From positions 1 through 57,445 of the forward strand of contig JAHHHW010000092.1 in the NCBI GenBank assembly GCA_019359115.1: a DNA stretch of 57,445 nucleotides, given 5' to 3'. Positions 9,640 to 18,048 of the stretch are shown piece by piece (within the stretch, counting starts at the first letter, position 1; every line of letters starts with the position of its first letter). The notes below the pieces were generated by a model. The model saw nothing but the letters and a program-made list of their open reading frames with translations. It searched no databases and was not told the DNA's origin. A program made the translations under genes and the position numbers. This DNA comes from Pelatocladus maniniholoensis HA4357-MV3. GTDB lineage: Bacteria > Cyanobacteriota > Cyanobacteriia > Cyanobacteriales > Nostocaceae.

Positions 9640-10614
9640 TTAAAACTTAGCGGCTATTTTTGGAGGAGTAAAACTCACCATTAAGGCTGCTATAGTCCGT
9701 AAATTAAACTGTTGACGTAAAGAACGCCAAAGATAAGGACGTGCTTGTTTAGTTTGTTCAGCTCGCATTAAGCCAATTCCTAAACTTGTGCTGACTTTTA
9801 CCCATTGCTGTTGAAAATAGATTTTAAAGTCTTGGAGATTTTCATCTTCCATAAATCTCTCTAAGCAAAATATATCTGCCTCAGATTTACGGATTTTTGC
9901 TTGGTAATTAAGCCTACCGCTTTGCACTGTTTCCGTTTGGTCATGCCTACGATATCTAGTTAATTTTTGAGGACAATAATAGGCTCCCATTCCTGTACGA
10001 CAACACAAATAAGTTAAATAAACATCCCATGAACCACCAACTTCTGAAGGAATACTATCCCAATCTATGGCATCATTACGAATTACGGCAGCCATTGCAG
10101 AGGCTATGGCTTGATCCACCAGCCCAATTTTGTAAAAAGGTTGATAAATACCTTCGGGTAAATTTGCCCGTTTAAATAATTGAGAACAGTATTCTGTTAG
10201 GTAATCATCAATTGTGCCATCGGCATTAATGACGGAATGATCACAAAAAGCGAGTACTAAATTCGGATTTGCTTCTAATGGGGGAACAAGCTTTTCTAAA
10301 AAGTTTTCTTCCCATAAATCATCATCAAGCAAAGCCGCAACGTACTTTCCCCGTGCCATTTGAAAAGCTTTGATGGTGTTAGGGAGCATACCTAAGTTGG
10401 TTTGATTGCGTGAGAAACGAATACGTGGGTCATTAAAAGATTCCACAATCGCTTGGGGGTTTTCCGGACTGCAATTGTCAGAAACAATAATTTCTATATT
10501 TTGGTAGCTTTGACGAGTAGCACTCATCAAAGCTTGTTTTAAGTAGTCTGGACGATTGTAAGTAGGTGTAATAATGCTGACTAAAGGTGTTTCTGATTGA
10601 GAATTTATATTCAT
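9640..10614 (-). CDS. Family 2 glycosyltransferase
   Basis: A GT-A transferase of 324 residues from the ATG at 10614. A GTG at 10677 would add 21 residues, but these do not resemble the family, so the ATG is preferred. Visible motifs are VSIITPTYNRPDYLKQAL, IIVSDNCSPENPQ and YVAALLDDDLWEENF with the DDD metal site. The C-terminal part has no clear domain. It lies in the HEP island run of GTs, with about 290 nt of repeat-bearing DNA on each side, so it may be transcribed separately from its neighbours. Confidence 0.85.
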   Translation of the reverse strand: MNINSQSETPLVSIITPTYNRPDYLKQALMSATRQSYQNIEIIVSDNCSPENPQAIVESFNDPRIRFSRNQTNLGMLPNTIKAFQMARGKYVAALLDDDLWEENFLEKLVPPLEANPNLVLAFCDHSVINADGTIDDYLTEYCSQLFKRANLPEGIYQPFYKIGLVDQAIASAMAAVIRNDAIDWDSIPSEVGGSWDVYLTYLCCRTGMGAYYCPQKLTRYRRHDQTETVQSGRLNYQAKIRKSEADIFCLERFMEDENLQDFKIYFQQQWVKVSTSLGIGLMRAEQTKQARPYLWRSLRQQFNLRTIAALMVSFTPPKIAAKF

Positions 10615-10732
10615 GATTTGGAATGATGTATATAAATTAACTAGTAGTTGTGGTTTTTCGTAATAAAGATAATGCACTATCTAATAAGAATAAGCGAGAA
10701 GCCGTCCTCACCTCTTTATTCAGTAAATAGCT

Positions 10733-10794
10733 AAGTAAGTTGGCGGGAATAAACCTAACCATGTTACGAAAAGTAAACAAGCCTAAAACCCTTA
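10733..10794 (+). repeat. 62-bp dispersed repeat, copy 1
   Basis: The 62 bases here match 34697-34758 in reverse complement at 61 of 62 positions; the one difference is AACC versus AATC near the middle. The copy sits between two GT genes. Its partner sits between a response regulator gene and pheT. The high identity across 24 kb implies a recently dispersed element or one maintained by gene conversion. Confidence 0.9.
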
Positions 10795-10807
10795 GCCTTT
10801 TCTAAAT

Positions 10808-10847
10808 AGCTAATTTAAGGGCTAAAGCCACTTACTACAAACTAAGT
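10808..10847 (+). repeat. REP-like sequence ending ACTACAAAC
   Basis: The string TTTAAGGGCTAAAGCCACTT followed by ACTACAAAC resembles one half of the inverted element at 26149-26228, which ends GACTACAAAC. Such pieces are abundant intergenic repeats in Nostocales. It probably contributes to the gap structure between the two GT genes. Confidence 0.45.
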
Positions 10848-10907
10848 ATATTTTGTGTGGTGGAGTAGTAGTTACACCTGGAATATCAAAATGTATCTTA
10901 CATAATC

Positions 10908-11882
10908 CTAAATTGAAGCTTTTTCTAACGGTGACTTCGGACGAACTAAAAAGTCTATACTCTTGACTATGAATCTAAACAGAAAGTATACCCGTTCTTG
11001 GAAATTGTAAAAAGGATAGCGTAAAATGATACCTATAATTAGTAGCATTTCTACAACGTTCCATTTGCCTTGCCAGTAATAAATAGTACGTCGGTAGTCA
11101 AGGTTCCGCATCAAATTGACTCTAGCAGGATAATTTATACGCTCTAAAAAGGCATTGACTCCTTGATTAGTTGTTTCCATTGCAGCTTGCCAACTTGCGT
11201 GGTCTTCATTGGTGAATGTCTGAGTTAGCTTACTGGCGTGATAATTTTTACCATGTAAGCGATAACTGCCCAATACTTCTTTAAGGTATTTAATATTACC
11301 TAAAAAGGCAGTGCAATAGATCAAACAGCCATCAGCCCATAATCGCCAAGTTTTTGTGTCAATTGGCATGACTTTTGTTAAGGCAATGCGACGGTAAGCT
11401 AAGGCAGAAGTGGGAGGATAGCACCAAGAGTTTCCTGTATCTAGGATCAATTTTGCTAATTCTATATTGGGAACTCGCCCACGTGTGTAATTTTTGTCTA
11501 ATAATTTATCTTCGGCATCAATACTTTCTAATAGATGCATGACACCGACTGTATTTGAGTCCTGGAATACCTCAACAATGCGTTGTAATTTATTGGGCTT
11601 CCAAACATCGTCAGCATCCAAAAAGGCTATGATATCACCAGTGGCAGCAGCAAATCCAGTGTTAAATGCAGCACCTTGTCCTTGGTTGGCTTGAAAAATA
11701 CCTTTGACTCGATCTGGCGATCGCTCTTCGTATTGGTTAATTACATCACGACTGTTGTCTTGGGAACCGTCATCGACAACAATGATTTCAAAGTTTTTAT
11801 AAGTCTGTGCCAAAACCGACTCTATTGCCGCAGGTAGGTAGCGAGCATAGTTATAGTTAGAAATAATTACGGAGACTAACAT
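10908..11882 (-). CDS. Family 2 glycosyltransferase
   Basis: A 324-residue GT-A transferase. It starts LVSVIISNYNYARYLPAAI, followed by IIVVDDGSQDNSRD, IIAFLDADDVWKPNKLQ with the DADD metal motif, and RLWADGCLIYCTAF. It is the first gene downstream of hepA, with 141 nt between them. The C-terminal 60 residues include hydrophobic stretches (NVVEMLLIIGIILRYPFY) that may dock on the membrane. Its likely role is addition of one residue of the HEP repeat. Confidence 0.88.
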   Translation of the reverse strand: MLVSVIISNYNYARYLPAAIESVLAQTYKNFEIIVVDDGSQDNSRDVINQYEERSPDRVKGIFQANQGQGAAFNTGFAAATGDIIAFLDADDVWKPNKLQRIVEVFQDSNTVGVMHLLESIDAEDKLLDKNYTRGRVPNIELAKLILDTGNSWCYPPTSALAYRRIALTKVMPIDTKTWRLWADGCLIYCTAFLGNIKYLKEVLGSYRLHGKNYHASKLTQTFTNEDHASWQAAMETTNQGVNAFLERINYPARVNLMRNLDYRRTIYYWQGKWNVVEMLLIIGIILRYPFYNFQERVYFLFRFIVKSIDFLVRPKSPLEKASI

Positions 11883-12023
11883 TTTAGTTGTATAAATTTG
11901 AGAGTTAAAGGTTTATAAGTTAGTTAAATTGTCCGCAACCTTTTTAGTAGGATTGCGGCTGATTTTAAACAATCAACACTTAGTTTCGATTTTAAGCCTC
12001 ATGTATAATGAGGCAGATCAAAA

Positions 12024-13871
12024 CTAACTAGTAGAAGTTCCCTGATTAGATTCGTATTGCGCCTGATGATATTTCCAGAGTTTGCCACGTTGTTCTAGCA
12101 AATCTTGATAATTGCCTTGTTCTACAACACGACCGTGTTCTAGCACAACGACTTTATCTGCTTTGGCAATTGTTGAAAGACGGTGAGCGATCGCAATCAC
12201 TGTTCTACCAACAGAAAGTTTTTCCAGAGATTCCTGAATCAACTTCTCGGTGACGGAATCTAAAGCACTTGTGGCTTCATCTAAGATCAGAATTTGAGGA
12301 TTGCGTAATAAAGCTCTGGCAATGGCAATTCTCTGTCTTTGTCCTCCAGATAATCGTACACCGCGATCGCCTAATACTGTATCAAAACCTTCGGGCATTT
12401 CTTCTATAAATTCAAGTGCATTGGCTAAACGTGCAGCTTCTCGAATTTCTGCTTGAGTTACCCCTGGTGTACCGTAGGCAATATTGTTACGAATAGAGGT
12501 GTTAAAAATAAATGTATCTTGACTGACTACAGCCATTTTTCGCCGCCAAGAATCAATCTCAAATTCTCGAACATCAACTCCGTCTACCAAAATCTTTCCT
12601 TCTGTGGGATCGTGAAAGCGAGGGATCAAATCAGCTAGAGTTGATTTTCCAGCACCTGTAGATCCAACCAGTGCTGTCATTTTGCCTTTTTCTATAGAAA
12701 GGGTGACGTTATGCAATACTAAACTTTCGCGATCGTAGCCAAAATCTACAGATACTATATCAATTGCTCTTTGTAATTCTCGAAACTCAATTTTGCCATT
12801 TTGAAAGTAAACTTTATCATCAGGTTTCAGTAAATTTTGAATATTATCTATTGCTCCTCCTTGACTACTGATAAATGCTGTTGTGCCATTGAGATCCTGA
12901 ATAATTGGAATAATCCGAAACAGCACAAAGAAGAAAGTCAATAATTCACCGATCTGCATGAATTCACTAGTAGTGACAAAAATAATCATGCCAATCATGA
13001 TCATTGTCGATGAAGCTTCCGCAGCAGGTTTAGGAATATTAGAAATTAAAAAGTTCTTTTTCCATGCTTGGACGACACTTTCACTAGATTGATAAAATCT
13101 TTTCCGCTCAAAGTCTTGAGTCGAAGATGCTTGGACTGTGCGGACACCATTAATAAACTCTAAAGCTGTTGAAGTGAATTTACCGTTAGCGATAGAAATA
13201 CCAAAACTAATTTCTCTAATTCGTTTATTTAGTGTGGAAATACCAACAGCTACAAGACTAAATAATAAAAATGAAACTATTGTTAGCTGCCATGATAAGA
13301 CAAATAGTGATATAGAATAAATAAGTAAAGTTAAAGTTCTAGTGGTCAGGAAAGCTAAACCTCCAAAAATTTGCCTGACCCTTAAAATTTCAGTTGTGAG
13401 AACATCAATTAATTCACCTGATCGCTTTTTGGCAAAATAAACTAAGCTTTGAGCTTGTAATTGTTCAAAAATGCGTTTACATAAATTATCCGCCAAATGG
13501 ACTTCACAAAACTGGTTGAAAACCTGAGCAGTATAGCTAAGAGATATACGTATGAAAGTAGTGAAGATAATGAGAGCGGATATTCTATATAATCGTTCAG
13601 TAGCAGAGGTGTTAACCCCTAAAATCGAGACATCAAACCATTGAATCCCTGTTCTTACAGGCTCGGCATCTGGGCTTGTTAAACTTTGTAAAAAAGCAAG
13701 TAAAAAACCTAAACCGAAACCCTCAAAAGTTGCCGCTAAAAACGAGAATACCAAAGCAGCAATTACCAGCCGTCGAAAGTGCTTAAACTCTCTTAAAATG
13801 AAGCTGTTGTTTTTCCAAAAACTAGTAGCTTGCAGTAATCTACGGGTAAGTAGAGATATTTTTCGGGGCAT
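12024..13871 (-). CDS. hepA: HepA, ABC exporter for heterocyst envelope polysaccharide
   Basis: A 615-residue half-size ABC exporter. Residues about 30-345 form the six-helix transmembrane domain. The ATPase domain has Walker A GSTGAGKST (403-411), the Q-loop glutamine at 451, the signature LSGGQ (508-512), Walker B ILILDE (527-532) and the H-loop AIAHRLS near 565, so it is fully competent. It resembles MsbA/PglK-type exporters. Placement next to hepC and a run of GTs identifies it with HepA of Anabaena, which is needed for the heterocyst polysaccharide layer. As the only transporter in the island it may flip the lipid-linked repeat unit or export polymer (inference). Confidence 0.88.
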   Translation of the reverse strand: MPRKISLLTRRLLQATSFWKNNSFILREFKHFRRLVIAALVFSFLAATFEGFGLGFLLAFLQSLTSPDAEPVRTGIQWFDVSILGVNTSATERLYRISALIIFTTFIRISLSYTAQVFNQFCEVHLADNLCKRIFEQLQAQSLVYFAKKRSGELIDVLTTEILRVRQIFGGLAFLTTRTLTLLIYSISLFVLSWQLTIVSFLLFSLVAVGISTLNKRIREISFGISIANGKFTSTALEFINGVRTVQASSTQDFERKRFYQSSESVVQAWKKNFLISNIPKPAAEASSTMIMIGMIIFVTTSEFMQIGELLTFFFVLFRIIPIIQDLNGTTAFISSQGGAIDNIQNLLKPDDKVYFQNGKIEFRELQRAIDIVSVDFGYDRESLVLHNVTLSIEKGKMTALVGSTGAGKSTLADLIPRFHDPTEGKILVDGVDVREFEIDSWRRKMAVVSQDTFIFNTSIRNNIAYGTPGVTQAEIREAARLANALEFIEEMPEGFDTVLGDRGVRLSGGQRQRIAIARALLRNPQILILDEATSALDSVTEKLIQESLEKLSVGRTVIAIAHRLSTIAKADKVVVLEHGRVVEQGNYQDLLEQRGKLWKYHQAQYESNQGTSTS

Positions 13872-14173
13872 AGTTATTTTTTATACAACTTCTGGAGTGT
13901 TAGCAAGATAGCATAAAGCAAGTATCAAGCAAGTCATAAATAAAAAACAGGGTCAAACAATTTTAGATTTTAGAAAACGCAATTGAGTCCCAGGATTTAT
14001 CCGCTTTGTTGTATCATGCTCGGAATTATCGGTTATATGATAGTTTTCATAAAACCTTGGGCTGGAGAACATCAGCGACTTAATTTTGGGTCGTTGACCC
14101 CTGTTTTATATGTAGTAATGAATGAGTAGGATGTAATCATCCTACTCTACATAGACCAGCAAATATGTAAATA
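13872..14173. promoter_or_regulatory. hepC-hepA intergenic region with two hairpins
   Basis: These 302 bases separate hepC from hepA, both read on the minus strand. A perfect 10-bp stem with a TAAT loop (GAGTAGGATG / CATCCTACTC) lies at 14124-14147, 26 nt past the hepC stop. A second small stem, GGGTC-gtt-GACCC, lies at 14088-14100. Neither is followed by a T-run on the minus strand, so they look like attenuating or RNA-processing structures rather than clear terminators. In Anabaena the region upstream of hepA is known to carry its developmental control. No GTA-N8-TAC site was found here. Confidence 0.5.
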
Positions 14174-14923
14174 TTACATCTCGAAGCTATTTGCCGAATC
14201 CAGAATCAACTGATTAGACTCTGCTTCTTCTATCTGCCATGAACCCACAACTCCAGGTAGTTGATTTAGCTGTTGTTGTTCTTTAGCGCTTAATTCTAGT
14301 GCTTCTGTCAATGTCCAGCAACGGGGTCCTGATAAGCTCATTTCACCTCGCACTACATTTAGTAGCAATGGCAGATTGTGCAATCCTGTTTTTCTACTCA
14401 CTGACGTGGTACGAAATTTAAATCCCCGAAATAACTTGCCTCGTTCGCCAACATGCCACTCTCTGTGTAAAACAGGTTCAGAGGAAGATAAATGCATTGA
14501 CAATGCTAATACAAATGCGACTGGACTTGTAACTAACAACAACAATAAGGCTACAATCCAATCTATCAGTCCTCTTAAGACTTTCGAGAAAGTACTTTCT
14601 GATGTATGGTACTTTTTGCTAGAGTTTACGCGTAAGTATATAGGCTTTGATGCTTGTTCACAGGCATTCGCCCAAAAATTTAGCTTCGCTTCACCTAGTT
14701 TTGGATCGATACGAACTAACTTTACTGAAGAACGTTTCAAGCACTCTGCTAATGATTGCTCATTATCTAATACAGGCAGATAGGGTTGCTTTACTTTTCC
14801 TAGAGGCTTGACTAACAACTGATCTCGCCGCCATACAAGTGTGCAGTATGGGTGGTGATCGCCTTTGTGTTGTTGAGTTGTAGTGTAGCAGTTGTCTAGT
14901 GTTGAGATTATTGAAGTAATCAT
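14174..14923 (-). CDS. hepC: HepC, sugar-phosphate transferase-like protein with altered active site
   Basis: A 249-residue protein related to the C-terminal domain of polyprenyl-phosphate glycosylphosphotransferases (WcaJ/PglC type), which start repeat-unit synthesis. A membrane segment lies at about 117-143, then GKLFRGFKFRTTS (about 162-174), NVVRGEMSLSGPR (about 189-201) and PGVVGSWQIEE (about 223-233). Where active enzymes have the catalytic Asp-Glu (S/T-L-DE-LPQ), this one reads GLHNLP with His182-Asn183, and GPRP has become GPRC. The first 110 residues match no domain I recognise. Position directly upstream of hepA identifies it as HepC. It may be non-catalytic or use another mechanism. 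Confidence 0.8.
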   Translation of the reverse strand: MITSIISTLDNCYTTTQQHKGDHHPYCTLVWRRDQLLVKPLGKVKQPYLPVLDNEQSLAECLKRSSVKLVRIDPKLGEAKLNFWANACEQASKPIYLRVNSSKKYHTSESTFSKVLRGLIDWIVALLLLLVTSPVAFVLALSMHLSSSEPVLHREWHVGERGKLFRGFKFRTTSVSRKTGLHNLPLLLNVVRGEMSLSGPRCWTLTEALELSAKEQQQLNQLPGVVGSWQIEEAESNQLILDSANSFEM

Positions 14924-15065
14924 ATGTTTTATACTTATAAGTATGGTAGATTCCTAATCTGATATCAAAAGCTTTTACGCCAAAGAATCTGATCTTCTTT
15001 ACTTTGTTGTTTTAGAGCCAAACTTGAGTGTGATTTTAGTAAACAAGATAAATTGATAAATTATC

Positions 15066-15079
15066 GTATAAGTATCTAC
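15066..15079 (-). promoter_or_regulatory. Candidate NtcA-binding site upstream of hepC
   Basis: GTATAAGTATCTAC fits the NtcA consensus GTA-N8-TAC exactly and lies about 143 bp upstream of the hepC start. NtcA is the global nitrogen regulator that drives early heterocyst genes. A TAN3T-type -10 box (TATCTT) follows about 15 nt downstream on the minus strand, closer than the usual 22-23 nt, so direct class II activation is doubtful. A match like this is expected about once per 4 kb by chance. Confidence 0.35.
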
Positions 15080-15733
15080 ACATCTTGTTTATTAAATTCC
15101 TGACTGAAGAGAGTGATATTTATAATAACTTTAGAGATATTTGTTCTTTTGTTAGATATATCTAAAAACTAGTTAGATTTTTATTTTGATGTTTTTCTCA
15201 TTTTGTACTTTGATTTTTTGAGTTAATGTGCTTCAATATCTAGGATATAAGAATCAGTAAAAATAGCGGTCGTTCAAATAAATTCTTTATTCACTCTTTA
15301 AGGAGCTTGCGTTTTTTACAAAAAAATATTAAGTTACTATGAATTTCCTCTGCTGTAATACCTAGAAATGATTTTTGGTTTACATATATTGGGAAATTCA
15401 CAGAAATTTAATTATTACGAGCAAATATAATTTCAGCCAAAGAATGTAGAATTTTTTTAGCTTGGATCAAAGGCTCGTTTAAACTTTTGGCTTTGGGAAA
15501 AAGGTTTTAAGGGTATGGGGTTGGTAACTGCTTGATAATATTTAGCCATATTTAGGTTAGGTATATGTCTGTAACTGCGAACATCATGCCAAACTGAGCA
15601 ATCGGTAAGTCTTTTGAAGTTTGATATAGGCAGAACATAAACCGCGATTCGTTCCATCTGCATTCTCTTTGCCTATTTGTAGACAGATATGGATAGATTT
15701 TTACAAGCCAAGTTGATTGTATTATTTTATACA

Positions 15734-15773
15734 AAAAGTTAGCGCTACTTTCATCGGAGTAGCGCTAACTTTT
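15734..15773 (-). terminator. Strong bidirectional hairpin terminator after the wzc-like gene
   Basis: A perfect 16-bp stem (AAAAGTTAGCGCTACT and its complement) encloses an 8-nt loop, flanked by A/T runs on both sides. It lies 23 nt downstream of the wzc-like stop codon on the minus strand. It should end that transcript and isolate hepC. Confidence 0.85.
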
Positions 15774-15795
15774 ATCTTTGTTTCTCTAATTGACT

Positions 15796-18024
15796 TTATT
15801 CTTCCATTGCTCTTTGCAATGCTAGTGAGTGTTGTTTCGCATAAGGTACATAAGTACTACCAGAATCTGATACTCCATTTGCCACAACACCAATTAGATT
15901 TAATCTACTGAGCATAGCTGTAGCTTGTGCCAGTTGAGTCCTTGTCACTCTACCAATGCTAGCTACCATGATCACACTTCGACAAGCTGAAGCTGTGAGT
16001 AGGGCATCAACTAAGCCAAGAACTGGAGGAGCATCTACTATTACCAAATCATAACTCTCTTCAAAAGCAGCCATCAGTTCTTCCATGCGAGGGGAACTCA
16101 ACAAATTAGCTGGATCAGCTGGTGCGGGTCCTGCCGTCAAAATATCTATGTAGGATGAACCTGCCGAAGGAATACTAATTTGATTGGGTAAAGTAGACTC
16201 ACTCACCAATAAAGTAGAAAGTCCTTGTTCGTTGGGAAGATTGAGTTGTTTGTGCAAGTTGGGAGAGCGTAAGTTAGCATCAATGAGTAACACTCGTTTG
16301 TGTAAACGAGCAGCACTCATTGCTAAACCTAAAGCCAAACCTGACTTACCTTCATCAGGTAATGCTGAAGTGACCATTAAAGATTTGAAGGTAGAAACTG
16401 AATTTAAAAGTTCAATATTCTTATAAATCAGATCCAGCGATTCCCAACGTGGAGGAGATTGCAAAACTTGAATTGTCCAAGGTGCAAGCACCTCTGGCTT
16501 TCCAAATGGTAATTTGAAGACTGATTCTCTAGTTTTGGCAGGTGGTAATTTGGGAGTGCTTCCCAATACAGGTAAAGAAGTCTGCCTTTCTAATTCAGCA
16601 GTCGTATGAACAGAATCATCAGATGCGTCACGAATAAAAGCAGCAACACCTCCTAACATCAGCCCAACAACTGCACCCAGCATCAGATTTTGTTTGAGGT
16701 CGGGACCCATAAAAATACCCTTACGAGGCGGCTCCACTACCTCCCAGTTAAATCCTCCTTTATCAAGCTCTTGCTGTAACTGTTGTTGTGCTTTTAGCAG
16801 TTCTTGCAATCTTTCACGACCAAGTTGGATTTGTGGTTGTAAGCGACTATACTCAGCTAACTTAGCAGGGAAGCTTTTGAGTTCATCGCGTACTTGTTGT
16901 TCCTTGTTAGCTAAACTTTGGTCACGAGCTGCCAAAGCTAGTAAATTTGTTTGAGTTTCTACTAACTGACTAGCAAGGGTAAGGTCAATTTGACTCTGCT
17001 GTCCTTGGTTGAGGAGACCACCTCCTGGGGAGTTGACATTACTCTGTTGTCCTCCCAAAGTGTTTCCTGCTTCTTGTTGCAATAGCTCCTTCTGTTTTTG
17101 GAGTTGTTCTACTAGCTTAATCACACTGGGAGCTTGATCGGTGAAACGTAAACGTTCCTGCGCTAAAGCCAATTGTGTTTTTTGAATTTCGTTGAGTAGT
17201 CCTTGGTAACGGGTAGACTGACTCAGACGCGCTTCTACAAGAGCATTCTGTGGAGTACTCTGCAACTGTTGTTGCAAAGATGCGTAACGAGCTCTAGCCT
17301 CTTCATATTGAGCGCGAGTTGTACGTCGATCTTGAAGAATAGCATTTAAATTGTCTTCTAGAGATTTTGCCTGTGCTTCTGGGTCAATTAAATTTTGATT
17401 TCTGCGGAAGCGCTGCAAGTTTGCTTCTGCTTTATTTACTTCTTCTAGAGTGTCTCTTAACTGTTGCTGTACAACTCTTAGACCTTTTCTTAAACGCTCG
17501 GCTTGTTGCTGTCTGTTATATTCCAAATATACTTGTCTGATTGCATTTAGAACTCTTTCTGTTTTATTTGGATCTGTATCGGTATAATCAGCTTGAAATA
17601 TATTGGTAGCAAGATTGTCTTCTTTTGTTCTTAATTGATTTAATACCAAAGCTCTCTGAATCTGATCGGTTGTTATATCTGGGTACTCAGCCTTGAGTTT
17701 ATCAACTGCTTTTTGAATAAGCGCCGAACTCTGCATAATATTAAGCTGAGTAGCAGTATCAACAACAACGTTGGAATCAGTAAAATTGCCTCCTGTTGTT
17801 GCTTCTTGTGTATTTTGTTTGTAGTTAGGTTCTACTAACAGCTGCATTGAGCTTTTGTATGTTGGTGGTGTTCTTTTCGTGATTAAAGCTGCACCAGCAA
17901 TACAGGTGACAAATACTACTAAAAACCAAGGAAGTCTGCGGATGAGAACCGCGAAAATTTGCCCATAACCCGGTTCTGTTTCATTAACTGGATTTACATG
18001 GGGACTCAGACTGGATTGAATCAC
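15796..18024 (-). CDS. Wzc-like polysaccharide co-polymerase with BY-kinase domain
   Basis: A 742-residue inner-membrane protein that controls chain length and export in Wzy-type systems. The first membrane helix is at about 30-50, followed by a Wzz domain, two long glutamine-rich coiled coils (about 165-305 and 340-425) and a second helix at about 447-465. The cytoplasmic tyrosine autokinase domain has Walker A SALPDEGKSG, Walker A' VLLIDANLRSP and Walker B LVIVDAPPV. The tail has only two tyrosines (STYVPY), fewer than the usual cluster. The start is GTG with GAGGA upstream. It follows a GT gene with 24 nt between, as an operon. Likely counterpart of alr2833 of Anabaena PCC 7120 (from memory). 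Confidence 0.88.
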   Translation of the reverse strand: MIQSSLSPHVNPVNETEPGYGQIFAVLIRRLPWFLVVFVTCIAGAALITKRTPPTYKSSMQLLVEPNYKQNTQEATTGGNFTDSNVVVDTATQLNIMQSSALIQKAVDKLKAEYPDITTDQIQRALVLNQLRTKEDNLATNIFQADYTDTDPNKTERVLNAIRQVYLEYNRQQQAERLRKGLRVVQQQLRDTLEEVNKAEANLQRFRRNQNLIDPEAQAKSLEDNLNAILQDRRTTRAQYEEARARYASLQQQLQSTPQNALVEARLSQSTRYQGLLNEIQKTQLALAQERLRFTDQAPSVIKLVEQLQKQKELLQQEAGNTLGGQQSNVNSPGGGLLNQGQQSQIDLTLASQLVETQTNLLALAARDQSLANKEQQVRDELKSFPAKLAEYSRLQPQIQLGRERLQELLKAQQQLQQELDKGGFNWEVVEPPRKGIFMGPDLKQNLMLGAVVGLMLGGVAAFIRDASDDSVHTTAELERQTSLPVLGSTPKLPPAKTRESVFKLPFGKPEVLAPWTIQVLQSPPRWESLDLIYKNIELLNSVSTFKSLMVTSALPDEGKSGLALGLAMSAARLHKRVLLIDANLRSPNLHKQLNLPNEQGLSTLLVSESTLPNQISIPSAGSSYIDILTAGPAPADPANLLSSPRMEELMAAFEESYDLVIVDAPPVLGLVDALLTASACRSVIMVASIGRVTRTQLAQATAMLSRLNLIGVVANGVSDSGSTYVPYAKQHSLALQRAMEE

Positions 18025-18048
18025 GTTTACTATTCCTCAGCTAACAAG

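Larger units (their letters stand above)
14924..15795. promoter_or_regulatory. Long hepC upstream region
   Basis: This 872-base, AT-rich gap between the wzc-like gene and hepC holds no convincing gene. Short open frames on both strands lack homology, ribosome-binding sites and biased composition. Its wzc-side end carries a strong terminator (15734-15773) and its hepC side a candidate NtcA site (15066-15079). The length and the terminator imply that hepC is transcribed from its own promoter within this gap. Confidence 0.55.

Noticed and set aside
14124-14147. Reading GTAATCATCCTAC near the hepC-hepA hairpin as an NtcA site
   Set aside because: The spacer is seven bases, not eight, and the sequence is explained by the perfect hairpin.
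15457-15911. Short frames on both strands in the hepC-wzc gap
   Set aside because: No homology, no ribosome-binding site, and the strong terminator at 15734-15773 lies within one of them.
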